A stretch of 64,000 nucleotides of DNA. Source: Amycolatopsis bartoniae. Its GTDB lineage: Bacteria; Actinomycetota; Actinomycetes; Mycobacteriales; Pseudonocardiaceae. The notes under the pieces are model-generated. The model ran no database searches. It saw nothing but the letters and a program-made list of their open reading frames with translations, and was not told where the DNA came from. Below, piece after piece: positions 1-9,232 of this stretch (position 1 is the first letter of the stretch; the number at the start of each line of letters is the position of its first letter). The stretch is from NCBI RefSeq assembly GCF_014191255.1, contig NZ_JACHWH010000002.1, positions 496,001 to 560,000 on the forward strand. The letters run 5' to 3'. The translations under genes and the position numbers were made by a program.

Positions 1-1
1 G

Positions 2-259
2 ACCGCCGCGGAGCTGGAACTTTCCAGCGGCAAGGCCGTGATCGCGATCGGCGGCTGGAGCGGAACCGACGACTCTCCGACGCTCGCGCAGTTCCAGTCC
101 TACGTCGCCGACGGGGAGATCACGTACTACATCTCCGGCGGCCAGGGCGGCGGAACGGGTGGGAGCGACTCGTCCGCGAGCGAGATCCAGTCGTGGGTCG
201 AGGCGCACTTCACAGCGACGACGGTAGGAAACACCACCGTCTACGTGTTGAACGGGTGA
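2..259 (+). CDS. C-terminal fragment of a GT39/ArnT-like membrane glycosyltransferase (partial)
   Basis: Only the last 85 codons are inside the window; the frame is open from base 2 and ends in TGA at 257-259. The fragment has the shape of the extracytoplasmic tail of actinobacterial ArnT/PMT-type (GT39) glycosyltransferases: a GGWSGTDDSPTL stretch, a segment YVADGEITYYISGG, a Gly-rich linker, then a short helix (EIQSWVEAHF) and a T-rich end. Family members are polytopic membrane enzymes using lipid-linked sugars; no catalytic part is visible here. Family assignment is from the tail alone, so it is moderate. A complete member of the same broad family lies at 14443-15855. Confidence 0.6.
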   Translation, partial: TAAELELSSGKAVIAIGGWSGTDDSPTLAQFQSYVADGEITYYISGGQGGGTGGSDSSASEIQSWVEAHFTATTVGNTTVYVLNG

Positions 260-342
260 AGCACAGGATCACTTCACCCGTTCCTCAGGCGGAGCACAGC
301 CCGGCGGGTGAGACTGGGCACCACAGGCCGAAGGAGGGCCGC

Positions 343-1044
343 ATGAACCGCACTTCCGCCCCCGGCTGGCACGCGGCCAGCGTCCAGGGACCGCGCGGCG
401 TGAACGTCGACGCCGTCGCCGTCTCGCCCGGCCGGGCTGTGTTCGCCTTGGCCGACGGCGTGGGCGACTCTCCCGGCGCCGCCCACGCCGCCCGGATCGC
501 CGTCGCGGCGGCGACCCGTTCCCCTTATCCGGATGGTCCCGAAGCCGCGTTGCTCGCCGCGCAGGAGGCCGTCCGCGCCGACGCGTCGGCGGGTGACTGC
601 GTGCTCGTCGTCGCGGTGGCCGGCGAGCACGGCTACGGCGTCGCGTGGGTCGGGGACGTCCGGGCGTACGCGTGGGACGGGACGTGCCTGCGCCAGGTGA
701 CCCGTGACCACACGGTGGCGCAGTACTTCCGCGACCACGGGCAGGCGCCCAGCCCGCGCATGGAGCACCTCGTGACGACGAGCGTCCGCACGGCGGACGC
801 GGCCGAGTTCGGCTCGGCGGAGGTGCCCGGCCCGGCGGGACTGCTGCTGACCAGTGACGGCGTGCACAAGACGCTGGGCCTCTCGGCGATGGCGGAACTG
901 CTGCGGCGCCCGGCCAACTCGGCGGACGCCCTCACCGCGGCGGCCCTCGCCGAGGGCGGCTCGGACAACGCGACGGCGTTGTTCGTCGAGTGCCCGCCGG
1001 TGGCGGCGGACGTGGCGACGGTGCCCTTCCACGTGGCGGCCTGA
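343..1044 (+). CDS. PP2C-family protein phosphatase-like protein
   Basis: A 233-residue cytoplasmic protein with PP2C-type signatures in order: an ADGVGDSPGAA motif (the DGxxG metal-site motif) near residue 45, a central GDCVLVVAVAG / VAWVGDVRAY segment, LLTSDGVH near residue 170, and a terminal GGSDNATALF motif carrying the last metal-binding Asp. Such proteins are Mn/Mg-dependent Ser/Thr phosphatases. ATG 343 was chosen over an earlier open start because AAGGAGG sits at 331-337 with good spacing and homology begins there. No signal peptide or membrane helix is seen. It converges on the beta-glucosidase gene and shares a bidirectional terminator with it. The partner kinase is not in the window. 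Confidence 0.85.
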   Translation: MNRTSAPGWHAASVQGPRGVNVDAVAVSPGRAVFALADGVGDSPGAAHAARIAVAAATRSPYPDGPEAALLAAQEAVRADASAGDCVLVVAVAGEHGYGVAWVGDVRAYAWDGTCLRQVTRDHTVAQYFRDHGQAPSPRMEHLVTTSVRTADAAEFGSAEVPGPAGLLLTSDGVHKTLGLSAMAELLRRPANSADALTAAALAEGGSDNATALFVECPPVAADVATVPFHVAA

Positions 1045-1071
1045 GCGGCGCGGGTCTCCGGCCCGCGCCGC
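1045..1071. terminator. Bidirectional hairpin terminator between convergent genes
   Basis: A perfect 10-bp GC stem (1045-1054 against 1062-1071) with a 7-nt loop fills the 37-bp gap between the phosphatase and beta-glucosidase stop codons. There is no U-tract, as is usual in actinomycetes. Confidence 0.8.
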
Positions 1072-1081
1072 CCCGGCCCGC

Positions 1082-2455
1082 TCAGCCCAGTCCGTTCGCC
1101 GCGATGACCTGGGCGTACCAGGCGGCGGAGCGCTTCGGCGTCCGCCGCTGGGATTCGTAGTCCACGTGCACCAGTCCGAAGCGTTTCGCATAGCCCTCGG
1201 CCCATTCGAAGTTGTCCAGCAACGACCAGTAGAAGAACCCTCGCAGGTCCACGCCCTGCGCGAGCGCCGCGTGGGCCGCGCGCAGGTGGCTCTCCAGGAA
1301 CGCGATCCGGCCGGTGTCCGCGATCTCGCCGTCCGGGCCCACCGCGTCCGGGTAGGCCGCCCCGTTTTCGGTGATGTACAAGGGAACCGCCGGATAGTCG
1401 CGGTGCACGCGCAGCAGCGTGTCCGTCAGTTTCGCCGGCTCCACCTGCCACCCGGAGTCCGTGCGTTCGGCGTGCGGGTCGGGGATGAACCGCACGTCCC
1501 GCGCGCCGATCCACTCCGGGCCCGCGGGTTCGCCCAGCGCCGGGTCGCGCGTCACCTCGTAACCGCGGTAGTAGTTGACGCCCAGCACGTCGATCGGGGC
1601 GCCGATCAGCTCCACATCCCCGTCGCGCACCGGAAAACCGAACGGCGCCAGGTCCGCCAGCAGGTCGTCCGGATACCGGCCCAGCAGCACGGGGTCGAGG
1701 AACAGCCGGTTCTGCAGGCCGTCGATCCGCCGCACCGCTTCCTCGTCCGCCCCCGACACCGGGTACAGGTTCAGCGTGATGCCCGACTGCGCCGACGGCG
1801 CGTACCGGCGCAGCTCCGGCATCGCGAGCCCGTGCGCCAGCAGCAGGTGGTGCGCGGCCGCCGCGGCCGCGGCCGGTTCCCGGCGTCCCGGCGCGTGCAC
1901 CCCCGACCCGTAGCCGAGGAACGCCGAGCACCACGGTTCGTTCAAAGTGGACCAGAACGGGATGCGGTCGCCGAGCCGTTCCACCGTCGTGGCCGCGAAT
2001 TCGGCGAACCGGTACGCCGTGTCCCGGTTCGCCCAGCCGCCGGTCTCCTCCAGCGCCTGCGGCAGGTCGAAGTGGTACAGCGTCGCCCACGGCTCGATGC
2101 CGTTGGCGAGCAGCTCGTCGGTCAGCCGGTCGTAGAAGTCCAAGCCCCGCGGGTTGGCCGCGCCGCCGTCGGGACGGACGCGCGACCACGCGACGGAGAA
2201 CCGGTAGGCGCCGAACCCGAGCTCCCGCATCAGCGCGACGTCCTCGGTGGGGCGGTGGTAGTGGTCGGCCGCGGGTTCGCCGGTGTCGCCGCCCGCGACC
2301 GCGCCGGGACGGCGGCAGAAGGCGTCCCAGATCGAGTCGGTGCGCCCGTCCTCCGCGGTCGCGCCTTCGATCTGGAACGCGGCGGTGCTGGCGCCCCACC
2401 GGAACCCCGGCGGGAACTCCAGCGCCGCCGCCACCTGTGCACCGAGTACGGACAT
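1082..2455 (-). CDS. bglC: GH1 beta-glucosidase (BglC-like)
   Basis: A 457-residue family 1 glycoside hydrolase without signal peptide, so intracellular. N-terminal FRWGASTAAFQIEGA is the GH1 N-terminal signature. The acid/base Glu is about E173 in TLNEPW and the nucleophile about E363 in ITENGAAYPD; NYYRGY and FYWSLLDNFEWAEGY complete the glucose-binding site. It would split imported cellobiose to glucose. ATG 2455 follows the permease stop by 2 bp, so it is the last gene of the cebEFG-bglC operon reading leftwards. The neighbourhood and the CebR-type operator argue for cellobiose rather than another beta-glucoside. Confidence 0.9.
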   Translation of the reverse strand: MSVLGAQVAAALEFPPGFRWGASTAAFQIEGATAEDGRTDSIWDAFCRRPGAVAGGDTGEPAADHYHRPTEDVALMRELGFGAYRFSVAWSRVRPDGGAANPRGLDFYDRLTDELLANGIEPWATLYHFDLPQALEETGGWANRDTAYRFAEFAATTVERLGDRIPFWSTLNEPWCSAFLGYGSGVHAPGRREPAAAAAAAHHLLLAHGLAMPELRRYAPSAQSGITLNLYPVSGADEEAVRRIDGLQNRLFLDPVLLGRYPDDLLADLAPFGFPVRDGDVELIGAPIDVLGVNYYRGYEVTRDPALGEPAGPEWIGARDVRFIPDPHAERTDSGWQVEPAKLTDTLLRVHRDYPAVPLYITENGAAYPDAVGPDGEIADTGRIAFLESHLRAAHAALAQGVDLRGFFYWSLLDNFEWAEGYAKRFGLVHVDYESQRRTPKRSAAWYAQVIAANGLG

Positions 2456-2457
2456 GC

Positions 2458-3281
<824 letters not shown>

Positions 3282-3285
<4 letters not shown>

Positions 3286-4250
3286 CGGATCCGTCCCATC
3301 CGCCGGGTGAGCAGGAAGTTCAGCAACGCGATGACGATGATGAGCAGGAACAGCACCCACGCGATCGCCGACGCGTAGCCGAGGTCGAAGCTCTCGAACC
3401 CGGACTGGTACAGGTAGAGCGTCACGGTCTGGAACTGGTGCGAGGAGCCGCCGTTGTTCGAGCCCGGCATCGCGTCGAACAGCTTCGGCTCGGTGAAGAT
3501 CTGCAGCCCGCCGATGGTCGAGGTGATCACCACGAACACCAGCGTGGGCCGCAGCATGGGCAGCGTGACGCTGACGAACCGGCGGATCGCGCCGGCGCCG
3601 TCGACCACCGCCGCCTCCATCACTTCCTTCGGCAGCGCCTGCATGGCGGCGAGCACGATCAGCGCGTTGTAGCCCGTCCACCGCCAGTTGACCATCGTCG
3701 CGATCGCGACGTGGCTGGCGAACCGGTTGGCCTGCCAGTCGACCCGGTCCAGCCCGAATGCTTCGAGGATCGAGTTGACCAGCCCGTAGTTCGGCCCGAA
3801 CAGGTTGGCGAAGATGATGCCCAGCGCCACGAGGCTCGCCGCGTACGGCAGCAGGACCCCGATGCGCCAGCCGGTGGGCCAGCGCAGCCGGGTGTTCAGC
3901 AGGGCGGCCAGCAGCACGGCGATCACCACCTGCGGGCCGCTGGAGAGCACGAAGATGGACAACGTGTTGCCCAGCGCGTGCCAGAACTGCCCGTCGCCCA
4001 TCAGGTCGACGTAGTTGCCGAGGCCGAGGAACTTCGGGTGGTCGTCGCCGACCTCCCAGTCGAACAGCGACACGTACGCCGTGTAGAGCAGGGGGAACAG
4101 GCCGGCGATCCCGAACACCACGAAGAACGGCGCGATGTAGAGGTACGGCGAAACCTTCACGTCCCACCGCGCGAGCCGTTCCCGCAGCGTCGGCTTGACC
4201 GGCCCCGGCCGCGACGCCCGCTGCCGCGGTTCGAGCACGGTACTCGTCAT
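3282..4250 (-). CDS. cebF: Sugar ABC transporter permease (CebF-like)
   Basis: A 322-residue MalF-type permease. The hydrophobic core starts near residue 35 (YLYIAPFFVVFGIAGLFPL), and the coupling loop EAAVVDGAGAIRRFVSVTLP is present. The cytoplasmic N-terminus is Arg/Pro-rich. It pairs with the overlapping downstream permease to form the membrane channel of a cello-oligosaccharide importer. A purine-rich stretch (GGGGGGGA on the coding strand) lies just upstream of ATG 4250. It sits 17 bp after the binding-protein gene, in the same operon. Confidence 0.88.
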
Positions 4251-4267
4251 CCTGTCCCCCCCGATCC

Positions 4268-5563
4268 CTACTTCGCGATCTTCTTCGCGCCGTCGACGAC
4301 CTGTTGCCAGGCTTCGGCGGGTGACTTGCCCTGTTCGACGCCCTGCAGCGCCGGGCTCGTGACGTTCTCCTGGATCTGGCCGTCACCGGGGCCCTTGTAC
4401 TGCGCCTTCGTGACCTTGCGCGCCTGCTCGGCGTACAGCTCGCCGACCTTGACGCCGCCGAAGTAGTCGTCCGTGGCGTTCAGCAGCTCCGGTGAGGTGA
4501 GCGCCTGCGTCTGGCTCGGGAAGTTTCCCTTGGCCTGGAACGCCTTCAGCTGCTGCTCGGGCGCGGTGAGCCAGGCCGCGAGCTCGGCGGCCTCCTTCGG
4601 GTGCTTGCTCTGCTTCGGCACCGTCAGGTACGAGCCGCCCCAGTTGCCGCCGCCGTTGGGGAACGCGTCGGTGACCGCCCACTTGCCCGCGTTCGCCGGG
4701 CCTGCGTCCTCCTTGACCACGCCGAGCATCCACGACGGGCACACGGTGGTGGCGAAGGCGCCCTGCGCGAAGCCGGTCTTCCACTCGTTGCCGAACGCGA
4801 TCAGCTTGGCCGACTGCCCCTGCTGGATCGCGGTGGTCACGCGGTCCCACGCCTGCTTGATGCCCGGGTTGCTGTCGATCGTCAGGTTGTCGTTGCGGTC
4901 GAAGTAGCCGACGTCGAGCTGGTTGACCATCGAGTTGTACAGCTGCGAGGAGGCGTCGAACCACGGCTTCCCGGTTTTGGCCACATAGGACTGTCCGGCC
5001 GCGAAGTACGTGTCCCAGCTCGCGAAGAGCGCTTTCACGCCCTCGGGGTCCGACGGCAGGTTCGCCGCGGCCAGCAGGTCCTTGCGGTAGCACAGGGCGA
5101 GCGGGCCGATGTCCGTGCCGTAGCCGATGAGACGGCCGTCCTTGTCCTTGCCGCCGTCGTACTTCCAGGGGAGCCACCGGTCCGCGCTCGCGTCCTTGGG
5201 GCCGATCTCGGTGAGGTCGTTGAACTTGCTGCCCTTGTCGACGATGTCGGAGAAGTGGCCCTCCTCCACGGCGACGACGTCCTCCAGCCCGGAACCCGCC
5301 GCCAGCTTGGTGATCAGGTTCTGGTGGTAGGGACCGCCCTCGCCGGTCTTGTGGTGGGTGATCTTGATGTTCGGGTGCAGCCGCTCGTACTCGGGCAGCA
5401 GGCTCTCGTAGCCGAACTCGGTGAACGTGCCGATGGTCAGTTCGATCTGCCCACCGGCGTCCCCCGCTCCGGCCGAGCCGCCACCGCCACCGCAGGCGGT
5501 CAGGCTCGCGCCGAGCACCGCCAGTCCGATCGCGAAGCTCACGCCCTTGTGAAGGTGTCGCAC
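4268..5563 (-). CDS. cebE: Extracellular sugar-binding lipoprotein (CebE-like)
   Basis: A 431-residue family 1 solute-binding protein. It has a lipoprotein signal peptide with lipobox LTAC (Cys about residue 24) followed by a Gly/Ser/Ala linker. The mature part shows the usual TIGTFTEFGYESLLPEYERLHPNIK start and a conserved YHQNLITKLAAGSG segment. It would capture cello-oligosaccharides outside the cell and deliver them to the CebFG permeases. The start is GTG at 5561-5563 with AAGGGG upstream. A perfect 16-bp CebR-type palindrome lies 31 bp upstream of the start, so repression of the whole operon by the adjacent LacI-family protein is likely. The cellobiose assignment rests on operator and gene order; a related beta-glucan oligosaccharide is possible. 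Confidence 0.85.
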   Translation of the reverse strand: MRHLHKGVSFAIGLAVLGASLTACGGGGGSAGAGDAGGQIELTIGTFTEFGYESLLPEYERLHPNIKITHHKTGEGGPYHQNLITKLAAGSGLEDVVAVEEGHFSDIVDKGSKFNDLTEIGPKDASADRWLPWKYDGGKDKDGRLIGYGTDIGPLALCYRKDLLAAANLPSDPEGVKALFASWDTYFAAGQSYVAKTGKPWFDASSQLYNSMVNQLDVGYFDRNDNLTIDSNPGIKQAWDRVTTAIQQGQSAKLIAFGNEWKTGFAQGAFATTVCPSWMLGVVKEDAGPANAGKWAVTDAFPNGGGNWGGSYLTVPKQSKHPKEAAELAAWLTAPEQQLKAFQAKGNFPSQTQALTSPELLNATDDYFGGVKVGELYAEQARKVTKAQYKGPGDGQIQENVTSPALQGVEQGKSPAEAWQQVVDGAKKIAK

Positions 5564-5594
5564 GTCAACCCCTTGCTCTGGAGGTCTGAGAAAA

Positions 5595-5610
5595 CTGGGA
5601 GCGCTCCCAG
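5595..5610. promoter_or_regulatory. CebR-type operator, perfect palindrome
   Basis: CTGGGAGCGCTCCCAG is a perfect 16-bp palindrome containing the 14-bp CebR box TGGGAGCGCTCCCA (5596-5609) known from Streptomyces. It lies between the divergent binding-protein gene and the LacI-family regulator, close to the binding-protein start. Confidence 0.9.
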
Positions 5611-5662
5611 AACGCGGCCCAGTGTGTTCGTTGTCACCGTTGGTGTCAAGGTGCGATAGGGT

Positions 5663-5676
5663 TGGAAGCGCTCCCA
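5663..5676. promoter_or_regulatory. Second CebR-type operator (13/14)
   Basis: TGGAAGCGCTCCCA matches the CebR box at 13 of 14 positions. It ends 15 bp before the proposed GTG start of the regulator gene, a good place for autoregulation. Its centre is 67 bp from the first operator. Confidence 0.82.
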
Positions 5677-5691
5677 GCGAAAGGACGCACA

Positions 5692-6711
5692 GTGACGAGC
5701 AGCCAGGACGAGAGGCCGACGCTGGAGGACGTGGCGGCCTTCGCCGGGGTCTCCCGTTCCACCGCTTCGCGGGCCCTGAACGGCGACGCGAACGTCAGCT
5801 CCCGCGCCCGGGACGCCGTGCTGGCGGCCGCGCGCGATCTCGGCTACTCCCCGAACCAGGCGGCCCGTTCGCTGGTGACGCGGCGGACCGGCGCGGTCGC
5901 GGTGGTGCTGTCCGAGCCGGAGGAGGTCGTGCTGAGCGACCCGTACCGTACCGCCGTCATGCGCGCGGGCTACCGGGAGCTGGCCGCGTCGGGCAGCCAG
6001 ATGGTGTTGATGTTCAACGACGGTCGCGACGACCACGCCCGCACGCTGCGCTTCCTGGAGGGCGGGCACGTGGACGGCGCGCTCGTGTTCGCCCCGCACA
6101 AGGCGGATCCCCTCCCCCGCGCGCTGCGGCTGTTGCGGATCCCCATCGTGTACGGCGGACAGCCCGGCAACATCACGCGCGGGGTGCACGTGGTCGACTT
6201 CGACAACTGCGACGGCGCGCGACTGGCTGTGGAGCACCTGATGGACAGTGGAAGACTCCAGATCGCGACGGTCGCGGGCCCGCAGGACCAGACAGCCGCG
6301 GTGCACCGGCTGGAGGGCTGGCGCAAGACCCTCATCCGCGCGGGTATGTCAGGTCTGTCCGAGGAAGCGGACTTCACCTTCGAGGGCGGACGCGCCGCGA
6401 TGACCCGGCTGCTGAAGCGAGACCCGTTCCTGAACGGGGTGTTCGTGGCCAGCGACCTCATGGCCGCCGGTGCGTTGCGCGCGCTGCACGAAGCAGGCCG
6501 CCGCGTGCCGGACGACGTCGCGGTGATCGGTTTCGACGACCACCCCGCACTCGCCACCGCGATGCACCCGCCGCTGACGACGGTGCACCAGGACCCGGCC
6601 GCGCAGGTGCAGCACATGGTCGCCACGCTGATGGCGCTGCTGGCCGGCGAGACGGTCCGCCCGCAGCGGCACGTGCTTCCGGTCTCGTTGCGGCTGCGGG
6701 AATCGGCTTGA
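5692..6711 (+). CDS. cebR: LacI-family cellobiose-responsive repressor (CebR-like)
   Basis: A 339-residue LacI/GalR regulator: N-terminal helix-turn-helix (TLEDVAAFAGVSRSTASRAL) and a periplasmic-binding-protein-like sensor domain with the family features DGALVF, VIGFDDHPALAT and PPLTTVHQD. GTG 5692 is preferred to an upstream in-frame ATG at 5662 because GAAAGGA lies just ahead of it and the ATG would overlap the operator at 5663-5676. It is divergent from cebEFG-bglC with CebR boxes beside both starts. In Streptomyces, CebR is released by cellobiose; the same effector is inferred here. Confidence 0.87.
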   Translation: MTSSQDERPTLEDVAAFAGVSRSTASRALNGDANVSSRARDAVLAAARDLGYSPNQAARSLVTRRTGAVAVVLSEPEEVVLSDPYRTAVMRAGYRELAASGSQMVLMFNDGRDDHARTLRFLEGGHVDGALVFAPHKADPLPRALRLLRIPIVYGGQPGNITRGVHVVDFDNCDGARLAVEHLMDSGRLQIATVAGPQDQTAAVHRLEGWRKTLIRAGMSGLSEEADFTFEGGRAAMTRLLKRDPFLNGVFVASDLMAAGALRALHEAGRRVPDDVAVIGFDDHPALATAMHPPLTTVHQDPAAQVQHMVATLMALLAGETVRPQRHVLPVSLRLRESA

Positions 6712-6744
6712 CCTTCGGGTTCCCCGAGACTTCATGATGGGCGG

Positions 6745-7656
6745 GTGCTGATCACCATCGGAGCGCTCGCCCGGGCCAGTGGCCTCACCCCGGGCGCACT
6801 GCGCTTCTACGCCGACTGCGGCCTGCTCGTGCCCGCCCGGGTCGACCCGGCCACCGGTTACCGCTACTACCGCCGGGAGCAGAGCGCCCGCGCCCGGCTC
6901 GTCCGGCAGCTGCGCGAGATCGACGTGCCGCTGGACGCGGTGGCCCGCATCCTGGACGGCGAACACGAGCTGCTCGACGAGCACGTGCGTGAGCTGTCCG
7001 CGCGGGCCACGCGCGCGGCCGAGGCCGCCGACGCGATCAAACGGCAGCTGGCCCCTGTCGTCGACGGCAGGGCGCTGGCCGCCGCGTTCGCGCAGGTCCT
7101 GCCCGCGGCAGGGGATTCCGGCGGACTGGCCGGGGTCTTCGTGGAACTGGCTCCGGACGAGCTCACCCTGACCGCCACCGACCGGTACCGGCTGGCCACC
7201 CGCACGCTGGCGATCCGGCAGGGCGAGCGTGGCTCCGCCGTGGTGGCGCGATCCGGCCTCGCCGCGGTCCTCCCCTGGCTCGCCGGGCAACCGTCGGTGA
7301 CGCCGGTACTGACCCCCGGCGCGCTCACGCTGTCGGCCGACCCGGAACGGCGCCGCTGCGCCACGATCGACCCCGCGTTCCCGGACTACCGCCTGATGCT
7401 GTCGGCGTTGCCGCCGGCCTCCCGGAGGGTCGTGCTCCGCCGTGACGAGCTGCCGGAGGCAGCCGGAGGGCGGGTCCACGTCGCCGCGCTGGGACTGACC
7501 TTCGAAGCCGCGACCCTGCGGAACGCGGTCGCCACCGCGGTCGGCCCGGAGCTGCTGTGTGAGGTCGCCGCGCCGGACCTGCCCGTCGTGATCCGCTCCG
7601 CCACCGATGGCACCGCCACCACGCTGGCCATGCCACTGGAGCCGTGCCGTGGCTGA
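6745..7656 (+). CDS. MerR-type regulator fused to a DNA polymerase beta-clamp-like domain
   Basis: A 303-residue protein with two parts. Residues 1-110 are a MerR helix-turn-helix (ITIGALARASGLTPGALRFY, then YRYY and a dimerisation helix). Residues about 125-300 resemble domains II and III of the sliding clamp DnaN: LTATDRYRLATRTL corresponds to the clamp's ATDRYRLA segment, AFPDYRLMLSAL to its FPDYRRVLP segment, and the end (VVIRS..DGTATTLAMPL) to the clamp C-terminus. The DnaN-like match is my own reading of motifs. The start is GTG 6745; the two nearby ATGs are out of frame. The next gene overlaps it by 8 bp. How the clamp fold is used (dimerisation, DNA encirclement, ligand sensing) is unknown. 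Confidence 0.8.
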   Translation: MLITIGALARASGLTPGALRFYADCGLLVPARVDPATGYRYYRREQSARARLVRQLREIDVPLDAVARILDGEHELLDEHVRELSARATRAAEAADAIKRQLAPVVDGRALAAAFAQVLPAAGDSGGLAGVFVELAPDELTLTATDRYRLATRTLAIRQGERGSAVVARSGLAAVLPWLAGQPSVTPVLTPGALTLSADPERRRCATIDPAFPDYRLMLSALPPASRRVVLRRDELPEAAGGRVHVAALGLTFEAATLRNAVATAVGPELLCEVAAPDLPVVIRSATDGTATTLAMPLEPCRG

Positions 7657-8068
7657 CGAAACGATGCTCGCGATCACCGAAGCGGTCCGGGCGGGCGACC
7701 GGGAGCGGTTGACGGCGCTGTGGACACCCGACGGCGACCCGCTGCACCGCTGCACGGTGGCCCACCACCTCGCCGACCTGTGCGAGCACCCCGCCGAGTC
7801 ACTGGCGTGGAACGTGCGTGCCCTCGACGCCGCCGGCCGGCTGACCGACGAACGCCTGCGAGCCCACCACGACGGGCTGCGGGTGCGCGGTTTCTACCCC
7901 TCGCTGCACCTGAACCTGGCGGAGGACTACCGCAGGCTCGGCGCGATCGACGCGGCCCGACGGCATCTGGAGGAGGCCCGCGCGCGGCTGGACGCACTCG
8001 CCGACGACGCGTACGGCACCACAGTCCGCACCGGAATCGAGAACGTGGAACGAGCGATTCGCGAGTAG
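7649..8068 (+). CDS. Small TPR-like protein coupled to the MerR-clamp gene
   Basis: A 139-residue soluble, helical protein with a TPR-like segment near its end (LHLNLAEDYRRLGAIDAARRHLEEAR) and an N-terminal half carrying HRCTVAHHLADLCEHP. It probably acts as a protein-protein interaction scaffold; no catalytic motif is visible. GTG 7649 overlaps the 3' end of the MerR-clamp gene by 8 bp, implying translational coupling and a shared role. An earlier ATG exists at 7607 but would lie well inside the upstream gene and add a low-complexity extension. Function unknown. Confidence 0.75.
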   Translation: MADETMLAITEAVRAGDRERLTALWTPDGDPLHRCTVAHHLADLCEHPAESLAWNVRALDAAGRLTDERLRAHHDGLRVRGFYPSLHLNLAEDYRRLGAIDAARRHLEEARARLDALADDAYGTTVRTGIENVERAIRE

Positions 8069-8077
8069 CATTTCCCG

Positions 8078-9223
8078 ATGAGGCTGCGAGCGGCGAAACT
8101 CTTCGACGGGACGGCGCTGCGGGAAAATCCCGTGCTGACGCTGGACGGCGAACGGATCACCGCCGTCGAGTTCGGGGTGCCCGCGCCGGACGCGGTCGAC
8201 CTCGGTGCCGCGACGCTGTTGCCGGGGCTGGTCGACGCGCACGTCCACCTCGCCTTCGACGCCGGCGCGAACCCCGTCGCGGCGCTCGCCGACCGCGACG
8301 ACGAGCAGGCGCTCGAAGCGATGCGCACGGCGGCCCGGACCGCGTTGCGCGCGGGCATCACGACGGTGCGCGACCTCGGCGACCGCGGTTACCTGGCGCT
8401 GCGCCTGCGCGGCGAGCCCGGGCTGCCCACGATCCTCGCCGCCGGGCCGCCGCTCACCACGCCGCGCGGGCACTGCCACTACCTCGGCGGCGCGGTCGAC
8501 CCCACTCCGGACGCGGTGCGCGCCGCCGTGCGGGAACGCGCCGAGCGGGGCGTGGACGTCGTGAAGATCATGGCCAGCGGCGGCACCCTCACCCCGGGCA
8601 CCCGGCAGGAGGACACCCAGTTCGACGTGCCCGAGCTGCGGGCGGCCGTCGAGGAGGCGCACCGGCTCGGCCTGCCCGTGACGGCGCACGTCCATGCCAC
8701 GCAAGCGATCCGCAACGCCGTCGAGGCGCATGTGGACGGTCTGGAGCACGTCTCGTTCTGGGCCGCGGACGGGGTGGACGATCCCCCGCCGGACCTGGTG
8801 CGGGACATCGTCGAGCGGCGGATCGTCGTCGGGGCCACGATGGGTACCGTGCCCGGAGGGGGCGTGGTGGCCCCCGCGGTCCGCTCGCGCCTGGCCAAGA
8901 TCGTCGAGAACGTCCGGCTGCTGCACCGGTCCGGCGTGCGGATGGTGCTCAGCAGTGACGCGGGAATCGCCCCGCCCAAACCCCACGACGTGCTGCGGCA
9001 CAGCATCGTTCTCGCGGGCGAGGCCGGGCTGGCGCCCGACGAGGTGCTGCGGCTGGTCACGCGGTACGCGGCGGAGGCGTGCGGGCTCGGCGACCGCAAG
9101 GGCAGGCTGGCGCCCGGCTTCGACGCCGACATCCTCGCCGTGGACGGTGATCCGCTCGCCGACCTGACGGCGGTCCACCGCGTCCGTGCGGTGTTCGCGC
9201 GTGGGCGGATCGTGCCGGGTTAG
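8078..9223 (+). CDS. Amidohydrolase-superfamily metal-dependent hydrolase
   Basis: A 381-residue TIM-barrel amidohydrolase. It has the first metal motif DAHVHLAF (His 55 and 57), the likely bridging Lys in VVKIMASGG, the metal His in VTAHVHATQAI and GLEHVSFW, and the final Asp in LSSDAGI. The C-terminus returns to the small beta-sandwich (DADILAVDGDPLADL). This layout matches the imidazolonepropionase / cyclic-amide or prolidase-like branch. The substrate cannot be read from sequence. No signal peptide is seen. It starts 9 bp after the TPR gene and may be cotranscribed; a LysR gene follows 9 bp downstream. Confidence 0.85.
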   Translation: MRLRAAKLFDGTALRENPVLTLDGERITAVEFGVPAPDAVDLGAATLLPGLVDAHVHLAFDAGANPVAALADRDDEQALEAMRTAARTALRAGITTVRDLGDRGYLALRLRGEPGLPTILAAGPPLTTPRGHCHYLGGAVDPTPDAVRAAVRERAERGVDVVKIMASGGTLTPGTRQEDTQFDVPELRAAVEEAHRLGLPVTAHVHATQAIRNAVEAHVDGLEHVSFWAADGVDDPPPDLVRDIVERRIVVGATMGTVPGGGVVAPAVRSRLAKIVENVRLLHRSGVRMVLSSDAGIAPPKPHDVLRHSIVLAGEAGLAPDEVLRLVTRYAAEACGLGDRKGRLAPGFDADILAVDGDPLADLTAVHRVRAVFARGRIVPG

Positions 9224-9232
9224 GGTGCCGGG

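Noticed and set aside
5963-6700. Minus-strand frame opposite the LacI regulator
   Set aside because: It is an antisense shadow without a recognisable domain; the plus-strand gene has a clear LacI helix-turn-helix.
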